DNA of 49,602 nt from Helicobacter mehlei (GCF_003660265.1 NZ_QXQP01000012.1:1-49602), one strand, 5' to 3'; positions 17,325 through 26,472 are shown, counted from the first letter of the stretch. Notes: generated by a model from the sequence alone, not told the origin. Numbers and translations are program-made.

Positions 17325-19526
17325 CTAAAACCGGTAACTCAAATAAGCCGTTACTGAACGTCCCGGACCCGGTTCTCTGCCTGTGGGGCTGGTTTCCAAG
17401 CCTCTAAAGTAGTATGGCATCCCCAAAATATTATTGACCTGCAAGCTCCCCACAATTTTATGCCGCCCACTCTCCCAAAAAATTTGGCTTAACTGGATAT
17501 TCCAAATCCAATACCAAGGCAAGAGCCCCACACTATTACAACCATAAGACACGCCCTCTGCTTGGTGGGGCTTGAGGGGGAAACAAGTGGTCTTTGATTG
17601 GGATTGGTTGAGCATAGAGGAATAGGCACGGCTATAAAAATAACTGCTCAAACCCAAAGTGGTTTTTTTGTAGGTGTAGCGCATATCCAAAATTAATTGG
17701 TGTGGACTGACATAGGGTAATTGCTTACCCTTGAGATCAAAAGAGGGTGAAAACCCTTCAAGACTGCCCCGTATATGACTACTCACAAGCGCATCAATGT
17801 AAGTATAAGCCAAATGCAATTGCAGGCCTCTAAGGGGGGCATAGTCAAGTTCTAATTCCAAGCCCTGAGAGCGGGCATTGATGGGTTGGTTATCCCCCCA
17901 AGCGTAGTAATTGTGGGCAAAAATAAGAAAATAGGCAATATTAAGACTGAGTTGGTTTTGATAGCCATAGCGCGAACCGATCTCAATTTGATTAAAAGTC
18001 TGGGTGCTTGGGCTTGTTGGCCCTACCATGCGCTCTTGTGGCGGGATAAAGCTATGGCGGTAATTGGCATACAACAACCAATCTGCTAGGGGCTTATAAC
18101 CGATATTGAATGCCGGACTCCACACACTTTGGTGTATTTTGTAGATGGTATCTTTTGGTGCAAGTTGGTAATTTAAAAAGGTGTAGCGCAATCCGGGGGT
18201 TAGGGTGAGTTTGCCTTGCAAAAATTCCATTTTGTCGCTCACATAAGTAGCTAGGTAGCGATCCAACAACTCGGGACTGTTACCCAGTGTGGGGTTTTGG
18301 GTGCATGGGTTGTTTTTAAAATTGTGGCAAATAGATTTAGTTAGCTTGATGTTATTCATCATCAAGCGCATGCCCACTTGCAGGGTTTGCTGGAGCTTTT
18401 TGCTAGAGATGTTTAAATGCAGGTTAGGTTCTAGGGCATTGAGTGTGAAATACCCCTTGCGTTGGGTGGTAAAAAACCCCGCATAATTGTCATTTGTATA
18501 AACAAGCCCTCTAGCCGGATTGCTATTGGCATTTAAATAATTAGAGTCCCACTGGAAGGCACTTTGCATTCTGTGCCCAAAGTAGGTGAGGCTAAAATCT
18601 CCACTCACCCTGCCCTTAAAAGAACCTTGATAAATCGCGCTCCAACGCATCGCCTCTGCACTCTTGGTGTTATAGGGGCGATCGTTTTGGAAAAAGTTTT
18701 GGGCGTAAGCCTGTGGGCTCAAAGACCCCGGATCGTGCAAAGAAAATTTGTAATATTGGAAAGAAGCCGTGAGTTTGTTATGGGGGTTGATCTGGTAAAT
18801 CCCATCAAATAAGTAATTTTGAATTGTAGCCGGGCTGTGGTATCTAAAACCCTGCCCGGTTATGAAATTGGCTTGCGCTTGCACGCCCACAAACCGGTTA
18901 AACATGCCCCCCGATCGCAAATAGGTGTTGTATAAAAAGCTATTGCCCACATTTTTACTAAAAGAAAAAGGCGCGATGAAACTTTTGAGCGAACGCTCCC
19001 AAAAGGTTACCCGCTGGGCGATTTGGTTGGTCCATTCTTTTGCAATGGGTTTAGTGCTGATGTTGATCACGCCCCCAAAGGCATTGGGGCCATATTGCAC
19101 GCCCTGCCCCCCCTTGATCACGCTGATTTGATCGCTCATCTGCAAAGTCGCGGGGAAAATAAAAAGTCCGATGAGTCCATAGGGTGCGGCCTCTAGGGGG
19201 ATATGATTGAGTAAGACAAGCCCAGCTCGCCCATACCCCCCACCCAAACCCCGCATTGAGAAACTGGGCACCGCCCCCACACCTGTAGCGTTAAAAACAC
19301 GCACCCCCGGGACATTTTGCAAGGCTTGCTCTAGGGTTTGGTTAGCTTGTTGGGTGAGTTGGGGGTTAGAAATTAAGGTGTAACTGCCCAAGTGATCCTT
19401 AACTTCTAAAGAGTGCCTATCTGGCGGTGCCTTGTGGCGTATCTGCGTGCGCTGTTTGGATTTTGAAGCGTGCAAGCTACACACGACAAAACAAGCAACA
19501 CCAATCAAAACAGCCGTTTGTTTCAT
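17325..19526 (-). CDS. fecA: FecA-like TonB-dependent outer-membrane receptor
   Basis: 733 residues from ATG 19526; the open frame runs 51 bases further but over the -10 element at 19555-19560. Signal peptide about 1-22, then a short linker and plug domain (TLEQALQNVPGVRVF; SMRGLGGGYGRAGLVLLNHI; YGPNAFGGVINIST), then the barrel ending VTAYLSYRF. The plug is typical of the FecA group. H. pylori has three FecA paralogues, at least one controlled by nickel/NikR, so ferric citrate or nickel are both possible. No extended N-terminal signalling domain of E. coli FecA type is present. Confidence 0.82.
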   Translation of the reverse strand: MKQTAVLIGVACFVVCSLHASKSKQRTQIRHKAPPDRHSLEVKDHLGSYTLISNPQLTQQANQTLEQALQNVPGVRVFNATGVGAVPSFSMRGLGGGYGRAGLVLLNHIPLEAAPYGLIGLFIFPATLQMSDQISVIKGGQGVQYGPNAFGGVINISTKPIAKEWTNQIAQRVTFWERSLKSFIAPFSFSKNVGNSFLYNTYLRSGGMFNRFVGVQAQANFITGQGFRYHSPATIQNYLFDGIYQINPHNKLTASFQYYKFSLHDPGSLSPQAYAQNFFQNDRPYNTKSAEAMRWSAIYQGSFKGRVSGDFSLTYFGHRMQSAFQWDSNYLNANSNPARGLVYTNDNYAGFFTTQRKGYFTLNALEPNLHLNISSKKLQQTLQVGMRLMMNNIKLTKSICHNFKNNPCTQNPTLGNSPELLDRYLATYVSDKMEFLQGKLTLTPGLRYTFLNYQLAPKDTIYKIHQSVWSPAFNIGYKPLADWLLYANYRHSFIPPQERMVGPTSPSTQTFNQIEIGSRYGYQNQLSLNIAYFLIFAHNYYAWGDNQPINARSQGLELELDYAPLRGLQLHLAYTYIDALVSSHIRGSLEGFSPSFDLKGKQLPYVSPHQLILDMRYTYKKTTLGLSSYFYSRAYSSMLNQSQSKTTCFPLKPHQAEGVSYGCNSVGLLPWYWIWNIQLSQIFWESGRHKIVGSLQVNNILGMPYYFRGLETSPTGREPGPGRSVTAYLSYRF

Positions 19527-19554
19527 CTTCCCCTTGGGGTCTTGATATGGCGCG

Positions 19555-19560
19555 ATTATA
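19555..19560 (-). promoter_or_regulatory. -10 element of the FecA-like gene
   Basis: Read on the minus strand the sequence is TGCTATAATCG, an extended -10, about 29 bases before the ATG at 19526. It decides that start over the longer frame. Confidence 0.55.
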
Positions 19561-19738
19561 GCAAAACAAAAACACAATCTATCTAGATGTGTTGGTTAGG
19601 TTTTGTGTAGAGGGGTATTTGTGGGGATTTAGGAAGTGGGCTTTGGAGCAACGGCATTTCCCATCTTTTGGGGATATGTCATACTCGCTTTAGTTGGGGG
19701 CAAAGGCAGGGCGTATGTTCTAGAGACAAACTTTGAGA

Positions 19739-20392
19739 TTAGGGGATCAAAAAATCCCGCATTTGTTTTGCGGAAATAGTCACACAACCATCACTGGGAA
19801 TTTCTAGGGGTTTGAAAATAATGTTGACTGTATCTTGTGGATTGTTTCCTTGTGTCTCAGACTTTTTAAAAATAGAAGAATCTGTGATCTTTGGATAAAA
19901 GTAGTAATAATAGAAGTTTCGGATACTATTTGATAAATCTTTTTGGTAGTAACTTTTGTAACACTCTATAAAATATTTAACAAAGCATTCAGAAGCTTTG
20001 AATTGTCTTTGGGCCTTTTGAAGGTGTTCCTTATGGCGACTCGATTTTATCTCGCACAAATAAACAGAAACATCGCCCTCTTTTTGATTAAGCTTAAAAA
20101 TGATGCTATCACAACAGCAATCTGTTGTCTGTTCTGCCGCACAACTTTCATTTGTGGGTTTATGGTGTTTTTTCTCATTTGCCTTTTTAAAAAATTTAAT
20201 GGTGTGTTTGTTCTCATCTTGTTTTAAGATAAACACGGAATCATTGCCTCCAAAACAAAAATTTATCTGCTTGATACTGCTTTGTTCTTGCTTTTCATGC
20301 ACCACAAAGCAGTTTCCTCTTTTTCCCCTATGTGTAATTTTTAAATCTTCATGAATAGCTCTTTCTATCTCTTGAAACTCTTTAGCTGTCAT
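19739..20392 (-). CDS. PD-(D/E)XK-like nuclease, partner of the AAA ATPase
   Basis: 217 residues. The middle shows a plausible PD-(D/E)XK core: D95 in CCCDSIIFKL, then E114 and K116 in VYLCEIKSSRH (D, 18 residues, E-x-K), each in a hydrophobic strand, followed by an amphipathic helix (KEHLQKAQRQFKASECF). A Cys cluster (C84, C92-C94) lies just before it. The rest is not recognised. It starts 11 bases inside the ATPase gene, so the two are translationally coupled and probably act together. Base use is more AT-rich than in the neighbouring fecA-like gene, suggesting transfer. The nuclease call rests on motif reading only. Confidence 0.6.
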   Translation of the reverse strand: MTAKEFQEIERAIHEDLKITHRGKRGNCFVVHEKQEQSSIKQINFCFGGNDSVFILKQDENKHTIKFFKKANEKKHHKPTNESCAAEQTTDCCCDSIIFKLNQKEGDVSVYLCEIKSSRHKEHLQKAQRQFKASECFVKYFIECYKSYYQKDLSNSIRNFYYYYFYPKITDSSIFKKSETQGNNPQDTVNIIFKPLEIPSDGCVTISAKQMRDFLIP

Positions 20393-21779
20393 GGTTGTTT
20401 CTCAAGTTTTGGAAAACTTTTTCAGCAATTAGGCTTTGATTTTCATTTTGGGCTCTAATAGGATCATCAAAAGTTTGCATGAAAATGCCCTGCTCTTGGG
20501 TGATTTTCACGGGAATTAGGGTGTTTTGTTTCTTAATGGTCTTAGTAACATAGGCCTTAACACGATGGGCATCTAGGCCGTATTCTTGAGTATAGCCCTG
20601 CTTTTTAAGGCTTTCTATTTGCGTCTCATTGAGTTTTTTTAACATGATGCAATTGCTCAATTCGCGCACAATATAGTCGCTATGCGTGGTGATAAAGACC
20701 TTGATCCCTGCATTCACCAACAAGGCTAGCAAACGCGCCACTAAAATTTGGTTATTGGGGTGGAGGTTGAGTTCTGGTTCATCGATCATCAAAATATCAT
20801 TTTTTTGCGCCACATGCAAAATATAGTAATGGAGCATGATCAAAGAGCGCGCAGAACTAGAGGCAACTTCAAGAGCATAGGCAGATTTAGAGCCTTTGGG
20901 TTGAAAAAGCAAACCAAAATCCGTTATTTTATACTTACCCCCTACAAGTTTGCCCAGCAGATCCAAGATAGATTTGTGATACTCCTTATTTTGTTTGAAG
21001 AAACTATCTTGTTTGCTAATTTGTTTCAGCTCCCTAATGAAGTTAATATTATCTCTAACGGGCTTAGGGTAAATTTGTTTTCTCTGATCGGTTTTTCGAT
21101 GTATTTCAAATAAATCAAGAATATCTAATTTATCGCCCTTGAGTATTTGTTGCACAGCCTCGAGCTTATTGATTTTGACAAAATCTAACTCCTCTTGAAA
21201 AATTGAAGCCCCCGTTCTTTCTACACTGAGAATAAAGGGGCTTGGCATAAGAATAGCAATGAGGCTATCTACTAAATAATCCCGATATTTTGCGCCATCT
21301 AAATGCTTTGGAATACTGATTTTAAAACCCTCATCATCAAGTTCATATTCTACTCCATACAGATTTTCATCTCTATCTTTCAAGCGTTGCACTGCCTTTT
21401 TAATTTCCTCTAAAGAGACATTGTAAGAAACTTGAAACTCTGTTGTTTCAAAATCTTCGCTACTGCCTGCCATCACTTGACTAAGCACATCTTGAGCATA
21501 AAAGCAAGTTTTCCGATTCAAATGTTTTTGGAATTCTGCGTTCATTTCTGCATAACTATATTGTTGATAATTATTAGCTATCTCAAAAATACCCCTTCGT
21601 CCCCCTCTAGTTCTGCCTAGAAAATTATCGCTGAGGAAATGCATAAAATCCAAATACCCATAAAGACCATAGGCCGCATAAGTTTTTCCAGTGTTGTTTT
21701 CTCCACAAATTAAAGTCAAATCGCCTATTTCTAAATCTGCCTCATGAAGAGTGCCGATATTTTTTAGCTCGATTTTCAT
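20382..21779 (-). CDS. AAA (AAA_15/AAA_21-type) ATPase of a putative defence cassette
   Basis: 465 residues, an SMC/ABC-like ATPase with all motifs: Walker A GENNTGKT (26-33), signature-like SSSARS (about 307-312), Walker B ILMIDEPELNLHP (D333, E334) and a switch His in TTHSDY (H366). Between the halves lies a helical insertion containing SVERTGASIFQEELDF, a block seen in defence-associated ATPases of this class. There is no TOPRIM domain. ATPases of this type act with a separate effector nuclease in systems such as Septu (PtuA) and PARIS (AriA). Here the partner is a PD-(D/E)XK-like protein. ATG 21779 has AAAAAGGG upstream. Confidence 0.82.
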   Translation of the reverse strand: MKIELKNIGTLHEADLEIGDLTLICGENNTGKTYAAYGLYGYLDFMHFLSDNFLGRTRGGRRGIFEIANNYQQYSYAEMNAEFQKHLNRKTCFYAQDVLSQVMAGSSEDFETTEFQVSYNVSLEEIKKAVQRLKDRDENLYGVEYELDDEGFKISIPKHLDGAKYRDYLVDSLIAILMPSPFILSVERTGASIFQEELDFVKINKLEAVQQILKGDKLDILDLFEIHRKTDQRKQIYPKPVRDNINFIRELKQISKQDSFFKQNKEYHKSILDLLGKLVGGKYKITDFGLLFQPKGSKSAYALEVASSSARSLIMLHYYILHVAQKNDILMIDEPELNLHPNNQILVARLLALLVNAGIKVFITTHSDYIVRELSNCIMLKKLNETQIESLKKQGYTQEYGLDAHRVKAYVTKTIKKQNTLIPVKITQEQGIFMQTFDDPIRAQNENQSLIAEKVFQNLRNNHDS

Positions 21780-21889
21780 GCTTGCCCTTTTTATGATATG
21801 ATATTCTAAGATTTAGGACTCTTTACATTATAGCAAAGCGTGTAGAGTGGTCTGTCAAGAAATCTATTTAAAGAAGGTGGTAATTATCT

Positions 21890-21994
21890 ATGGCAAAAAC
21901 TAATAGTGGTAAAAAGATCGTGCGTGTGCATCCCTATATAAAAAAGGACGGAACACAGGTTAGAGGGCATGGGCGATCTACTCCGAATAAATAA
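21890..21994 (+). CDS. 34-residue basic protein
   Basis: ATG 21890 with AGAAGG about 11 bases upstream, then MAKTNSGKKIVRVHPYIKKD and a tail VRGHGRSTPNK before TAA. The pattern of an MAK-T-GK start, a VRxH-x-KKDGT centre and a GHGRS-x-P end resembles a family of very small conserved proteins that I recall as unnamed. It is rich in Lys, Arg and Gly, suggesting nucleic acid binding. It is divergent from the ATPase-nuclease cassette, with 110 bases between the starts. Function unknown. Confidence 0.55.
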   Translation: MAKTNSGKKIVRVHPYIKKDGTQVRGHGRSTPNK

Positions 21995-22142
21995 ATAGGA
22001 GTTTAGGGCTGTAACTGGGGTTTTGACCAAAAGTTTTGGCTTTAGTAACCCTCTCCAAAGATCTATGGTGTTGCGTTGGGGTGAGCTGGGGGCGGGGTAA
22101 CAGCCCGCCACTAATCCTTGCAAAAAAGAAGTTTGTTTGTGA

Positions 22143-23888
22143 TTAACTCAGAGTGCCCGTGATCAAACGCCAACCACTCACACCATGCCCTAAAAACTGC
22201 TTGGGATCAAAGACACCGCGATCATTCCAAAAATGCCAATGTTTGGGACCCAGCTGGCTAGCAAATCTAAGGTAAGTGCTATAATCTCGCTCATACTGAT
22301 TCAAGCGTTTCTCCTCCTCCTCTTTAAAACCGTATTCCTCGGCTAGGTAAGGCTGGGTGGCTAAATATTCTAAGAGAAGGGGCAGGGCTTTATAGTGCCG
22401 ATAAGACACTGCCATTTTAAGCCATTTGATATTTTGATCAAAGGCATTAAAGTAAGATTGCATGATTTCGGGCTTGGATTTGCCCTCCATTAACGAGAGC
22501 ATCAGCGGGTTAAAGTCCGGCGGTGTAGAGTGATCCCATACAAGTAGCCTTGCACAAAGACCGCTCCCTAGTTGGATACCTTTTTTATAAGCCTGAATGG
22601 ACTTTTGCTCATCTTGTTTGCTTTCATGCCCATCGAAATATTTGATCCAATCGTAAAACCTCGCCAAATAATGACACCCGACATGGCAATCAAGGTCTAT
22701 CGCCTTTTGAAACGCCTCTATGGCTTTTTCGACCAAATTTTCATCTCTATAATCTGGATCGCCCTCCTCTGCCAACCAAAGCCGATTGACAAATGCCTGC
22801 CCCATTTCGGCGTGCGCCTCTATGTCGCCTTGTTTGGCTTGGCGTTTTAATAATTCCACCGCCTTTTTATAATACTCGTAAGATTTTGCCTTAGAACCCT
22901 CAGAGGTTTCCCCAAAATCATTATACCGGCGGTACAACTCACCCAAATGGCGGTAAGCGCGCCCCTCTCCTAACTCCCCTGCTTTTTCAAAAAGTTCTTT
23001 TGCCTTTTGTTGGCAATTTTGCATCTTTTTATCCGCAAACACATGGCAGTGTTCTAAAAACCCTGCATAACTATCCACATCAGCATCGATTTCATCATCG
23101 CAATTTGTAAGTCCTTTTTCTACAGCCACCCCCTCTAAAACTTCCCCACTCCCATACTCCACCACCTGCGTATCCCCATTTTCCATGTAAATCTTTCCTA
23201 GCTCCACCATCGCTCCCACTGAGCCTAACTCTATGGCTTTTTCAAAGCAACGCATAGCGACATGGTTATCCGGGTATAAAACGATGCCCTCTACTGCCAT
23301 TTTGCCTAGTTCTAGCCAAGCTCCAGCACTGCCCAAATCTTTAGCTTTCATGTAATCTTGAAAAGCTTGCAGAGTGTTAGACCCATATTTCCATAGGGGT
23401 TTGACTTGTGGGGTGTTGTCACTAGGTGCAGATTGTGCTTGTGGATTTTGGGGGGTTTCTTGACTAGGGCTTGAGGGGGTGTTTGCAAACCAGGTTTGGT
23501 GGTTAGCTTGGAGGGCTTCTAATAACATTTCTAAATCCTCCAAAGATTTAGACAATCTGCCTGCGTTTTCTAAAGTTTGTGTGCCTTCTGTGGCGTGGCT
23601 TAGGGCGTTTAAATGGGTGTTTGTTCTAACTTTGAGTTTTTTAAATTGCGCTAGGGCATTTTCTAACTCTGTGTCATCTTCTGTGTTTTGGTGGTAAGCC
23701 TCTTCTAGGGCTTTGTTAAACGCGTTGAGTGTGTCTAAGAGTTGGTTAAACTTGGTGCTTAAATCGCTAACTTCCTCTTGGAGGGCTTCACCCCCCCCCC
23801 CCACATCCTCAGCTAGAGATAAAAACAAGCGGTGGGCGCGCTTGGTGGCTTTGAGCTGCTTAGTGAGTTGGTTTAATGTGTTTTGCAT
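22143..23888 (-). CDS. Sel1/TPR-like repeat protein with a phase-variable tract
   Basis: 581 residues from ATG 23888 (AAGGAG, 5-base spacing). The N-terminal third is a helical coiled region (KQLKATKRAHRLFLSLAED), then a Pro/Gln/Ser linker, then at least five Sel1-like helical pairs (GAWLELGKMAVEG; AMRCFEKAIELGSVGAM; GRAYRHLGELYRRY; AHAEMGQAFVN; AIDLDCHVGCHYLA). Sel1 proteins act as interaction scaffolds; Helicobacter secreted Hcp proteins share the repeat, but no signal peptide is seen here. A C12 tract (plus strand 23791-23802) encodes the Gly run after SLAEDV. At this length the frame is open, so the gene is ON. Changes in tract length would cut the protein at about residue 40. Confidence 0.75.
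   Translation of the reverse strand: MQNTLNQLTKQLKATKRAHRLFLSLAEDVGGGGEALQEEVSDLSTKFNQLLDTLNAFNKALEEAYHQNTEDDTELENALAQFKKLKVRTNTHLNALSHATEGTQTLENAGRLSKSLEDLEMLLEALQANHQTWFANTPSSPSQETPQNPQAQSAPSDNTPQVKPLWKYGSNTLQAFQDYMKAKDLGSAGAWLELGKMAVEGIVLYPDNHVAMRCFEKAIELGSVGAMVELGKIYMENGDTQVVEYGSGEVLEGVAVEKGLTNCDDEIDADVDSYAGFLEHCHVFADKKMQNCQQKAKELFEKAGELGEGRAYRHLGELYRRYNDFGETSEGSKAKSYEYYKKAVELLKRQAKQGDIEAHAEMGQAFVNRLWLAEEGDPDYRDENLVEKAIEAFQKAIDLDCHVGCHYLARFYDWIKYFDGHESKQDEQKSIQAYKKGIQLGSGLCARLLVWDHSTPPDFNPLMLSLMEGKSKPEIMQSYFNAFDQNIKWLKMAVSYRHYKALPLLLEYLATQPYLAEEYGFKEEEEKRLNQYERDYSTYLRFASQLGPKHWHFWNDRGVFDPKQFLGHGVSGWRLITGTLS
23791..23802 (-). repeat. Homopolymeric contingency tract (G12 in the coding strand)
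   Basis: Twelve C on the plus strand, near the 5' end of the Sel1-like gene, so a slip abolishes nearly the whole product. Confidence 0.88.
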
Positions 23889-23957
23889 AAAGTCTCCTTG
23901 TGTCAAAAATGGCGGGTATAATAACATGAAAATAGATTTGATAGCAAGAGGGTTAAT

Positions 23958-24527
23958 ATGCTTTTAGGCATTGATGAAGCGGGGCGGGGGTGTTGGTGTG
24001 GGTCGCTATTTGTGGCGGGGGTGGGCTGTGATCTGAGTGTGGCTAATGAATTTGTGTATTTGGGGCTTAAAGAGAGCAAACAACTCAGCAGAGCCAAACG
24101 CTTTGGATTTGCCACACAAATTAGCCAAGATACACGCATTGCTAGCGTGGTGGTGAGCAAAAGCGCGTTAGAGATTGATAATAAGGGTTTGAGTGTGTGC
24201 ATGCAAGAGGCGATCACAGAAATTATTCTGGGCTTGCCCACTATTAAACATGTGCGCCTAGATGGGAACACGCTTTTTAAATTAGAGTTTGCACATTTAG
24301 AGAGCTTTGAGGCCATTATCAAGGGCGATGACAAAATCCCCCAAATTGGCATGGCCTCCATCTTGGCTAAGGCACATAAGGATCGGGAGATGTTAGCCTT
24401 AGATGAGCTTTACCCAGAGTATGGCTTTGCTAGGCATTGTGGCTATGGCACGCGCGCCCACGCCCTAGCCATTACCAAGCATGGACTGATTAAAGAGCAC
24501 CGCAAGAGTTTTAAATTTGGTTACTAA
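23958..24527 (+). CDS. rnhB: Ribonuclease HII
   Basis: 189 residues from ATG 23958 behind GAGGG. The catalytic start is LLGIDEAGRG (D6, E7), followed by the unusual CWCGS in place of the common P-L-A-G. The third acid is in HVRLDGN, and the end GLIKEHRKSF is typical of bacterial RNase HII. It removes RNA from RNA-DNA hybrids and single ribonucleotides from DNA. Divergent from the Sel1-like gene, with a 69-base gap. Confidence 0.92.
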   Translation: MLLGIDEAGRGCWCGSLFVAGVGCDLSVANEFVYLGLKESKQLSRAKRFGFATQISQDTRIASVVVSKSALEIDNKGLSVCMQEAITEIILGLPTIKHVRLDGNTLFKLEFAHLESFEAIIKGDDKIPQIGMASILAKAHKDREMLALDELYPEYGFARHCGYGTRAHALAITKHGLIKEHRKSFKFGY

Positions 24528-24595
24528 CCCCCTGCCCCACTCTGTTAGGGGAAAAATGTTAGAATGCCCTTTCTAATCTATTAAAGTAGGTAGTT

Positions 24596-25255
24596 ATGGC
24601 AAAAGTGTATAAAGGCAGGCTGTTTTTATTGGAAGATGATCCCCTCTTGCACCACATGGTGGCAGAATTTTTAGAGCAAAGCGGTTTTGAGGTGCGTGGG
24701 GCTTATGATGGCGATCGGGCTTTGGAGATTTTAAATCAAGAAGTTTTTGATCTGTGGTTGTTGGATATTCAGGTGCCCGGGTTGGATAGTTTTGAGACCT
24801 TGCAAGTCTTGCGCCAGTCCCACATTAACACGCCCACGATCTTTATTAGCGTGCTCAAAGACATGGTCTCTTTAAAAAAGGCTTTTCATTTGGGGGCTAG
24901 CGACTACCTCAAAAAGCCCTTTGATTTGGAGGAGTTGTTGATCCGTATTGAACGGCTTTTAATTATCCAAAAGGTCACGATCAATGAAGATTGTTTTTAT
25001 GAGCAGGGCAGGTTGTTTAGACAGGATCAAAGTTTTATTTTGAGTGCCAAAGAAAAGCAACTTTTGGAGTTTTTCTTGCACCATAAAAACCAAATCCTCC
25101 CTAATGACCAAATTATTGCTAATGTTTGGAGCTATGAGGGCAGTGTCGATCACTCCACCCTACGCACCCACATTAAAAACTTGCGCAAATTATTAGGCAA
25201 GGAGCATATCCAAAATGTCAAGGGCTTGGGCTATTGTTTTAAGGCATGCGTATGA
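24596..25255 (+). CDS. crdR: OmpR-family response regulator, CrdR-like
   Basis: 219 residues. Receiver domain 8-125 with acidic pocket E13, D14, D15, phosphoacceptor D57 (LWLLDIQVPG) and the switch Lys in DYLKKPFD. The winged-helix DNA-binding domain follows (SVDHSTLRTHIKNLRKLLG). The phrase LGASDYLKKPFDLEEL closely recalls H. pylori CrdR, which controls copper and nitrosative stress genes; the name is assigned by that memory, not by alignment. Its stop overlaps the kinase start by 4 bases. Confidence 0.75.
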   Translation: MAKVYKGRLFLLEDDPLLHHMVAEFLEQSGFEVRGAYDGDRALEILNQEVFDLWLLDIQVPGLDSFETLQVLRQSHINTPTIFISVLKDMVSLKKAFHLGASDYLKKPFDLEELLIRIERLLIIQKVTINEDCFYEQGRLFRQDQSFILSAKEKQLLEFFLHHKNQILPNDQIIANVWSYEGSVDHSTLRTHIKNLRKLLGKEHIQNVKGLGYCFKACV

Positions 25256-26472
25256 AACTCAATACCTACGAAAAGCAATCGCTTAGAAGTTTCTTGGGAC
25301 TTTATCTGGGCTCTTCTTTTGTGCTCATGGTGGTGATTGCCCTTTTGTTTGTCGCCTATGCTAAAAACTTGCTCTTGGAGAATACTAAAATACGCCTCCA
25401 AGATCAGGCAAACAAAATCACCCAAGATGTGATCGAGGCGCACATGCAAGCTGTCGATGAGCCCTTTAAGACCCTAGCCCACAAGCATAGCCACGCGCGC
25501 TTTGTGCTCTTAGATCGCCATAATCGGGTGCTTTTTAATTATCGCTTTGGGAATGCGACCAGTTTGACCTTTTTTAGCCAAGCGACCCATTTCCCTTCGT
25601 TTTGGGATAAGAATAATACCTTCTACTTGGTCGATAATAAGACTTTTGGGCATTTGGGCGTGCATTTTGTGATTGTGCAAGAAAATCACACCCACAATCT
25701 CTTTGCCCCGCTTTACAAGCAGGTTTTATTGGTGTTCTTGTGTGCCTTCGTGTGCGTGGGGGGGATTGCCATTTTTCTGGCCCAACTCTTTTTAAAGCCC
25801 CTTAAAGACGAGGTAGCGCGCATTGATGCCTTTAGCAAGGACATAGCTCATGAGCTCAATACGCCCATTGCCACGCTCTTAATGGGGGCTAAAGCCCTGC
25901 TCAAAGTGGAGGACAACCCTAAAACTCTGGGGATTTTGATGAGTGCCCAGCGTATTTATTATCTTTACCACCAACTTGCCTATATCTTTATGGAGGATTT
26001 ACGCCACGAGGAAGCGCATTTGCTGGACTTGCAAAATCTCATTTCCGGGCAAATCACCTCTTTTGAGCCTATCGCTAACTTTTATAAACTCACTTTGAGC
26101 CACGACCTCAAGCCCAAGACACTAAAGGCGTGCGAGGAAGATATAGTTACTTTGGTGGGGAACCTATTGATGAATGCGATCAAGTATAACCAACCGCATG
26201 GATTTGTGCGTGTCTGTTTGGATCAGGATTTGATCATCACCAATAGCGGGCGGGCTATCCCCTCCCATAAAATCGAGGAGCTCACGCGGCGTTATACCCG
26301 CATCGAAGGGCACACACAGGGCTATGGGATCGGCTTAGATTTAGTCCGCCGTATTTGCGATCGTTATGGCTTTGTCCTAAAGATCACCAGCACCCCCAGC
26401 TCCACTCAACCCAACCAGTATGAAAACACCTTTAAGGTGGTTTTGGACAGACCTGTCCAAGGTTTAAATTAG
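25252..26472 (+). CDS. crdS: Sensor histidine kinase, CrdS-like
   Basis: 406 residues. The ATG at 25252 overlaps the regulator's stop (ATGA) and has AAGG 7 bases upstream; a second ATG at 25246 is too close to that site. TM1 is at about 15-42 (FVLMVVIALLFVAYA), then a roughly 110-residue periplasmic sensor region, then TM2 near 158-183 (VLLVFLCAFVCVGGIAIFLA). The phosphoacceptor is H200 in IAHELNTP, followed by N-box NLLMNAIKYNQ and G-box GYGIGLDLV. The signal is unknown; copper ions or nitric oxide would fit if it is CrdS. Confidence 0.75.
   Translation: MKLNTYEKQSLRSFLGLYLGSSFVLMVVIALLFVAYAKNLLLENTKIRLQDQANKITQDVIEAHMQAVDEPFKTLAHKHSHARFVLLDRHNRVLFNYRFGNATSLTFFSQATHFPSFWDKNNTFYLVDNKTFGHLGVHFVIVQENHTHNLFAPLYKQVLLVFLCAFVCVGGIAIFLAQLFLKPLKDEVARIDAFSKDIAHELNTPIATLLMGAKALLKVEDNPKTLGILMSAQRIYYLYHQLAYIFMEDLRHEEAHLLDLQNLISGQITSFEPIANFYKLTLSHDLKPKTLKACEEDIVTLVGNLLMNAIKYNQPHGFVRVCLDQDLIITNSGRAIPSHKIEELTRRYTRIEGHTQGYGIGLDLVRRICDRYGFVLKITSTPSSTQPNQYENTFKVVLDRPVQGLN

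Noticed and set aside
20382-21779. PARIS or Septu system
   Set aside because: The partner shows a PD-(D/E)XK-like core rather than an HNH domain (PtuB) or a clear DUF4435/TOPRIM effector; a search could still change this.
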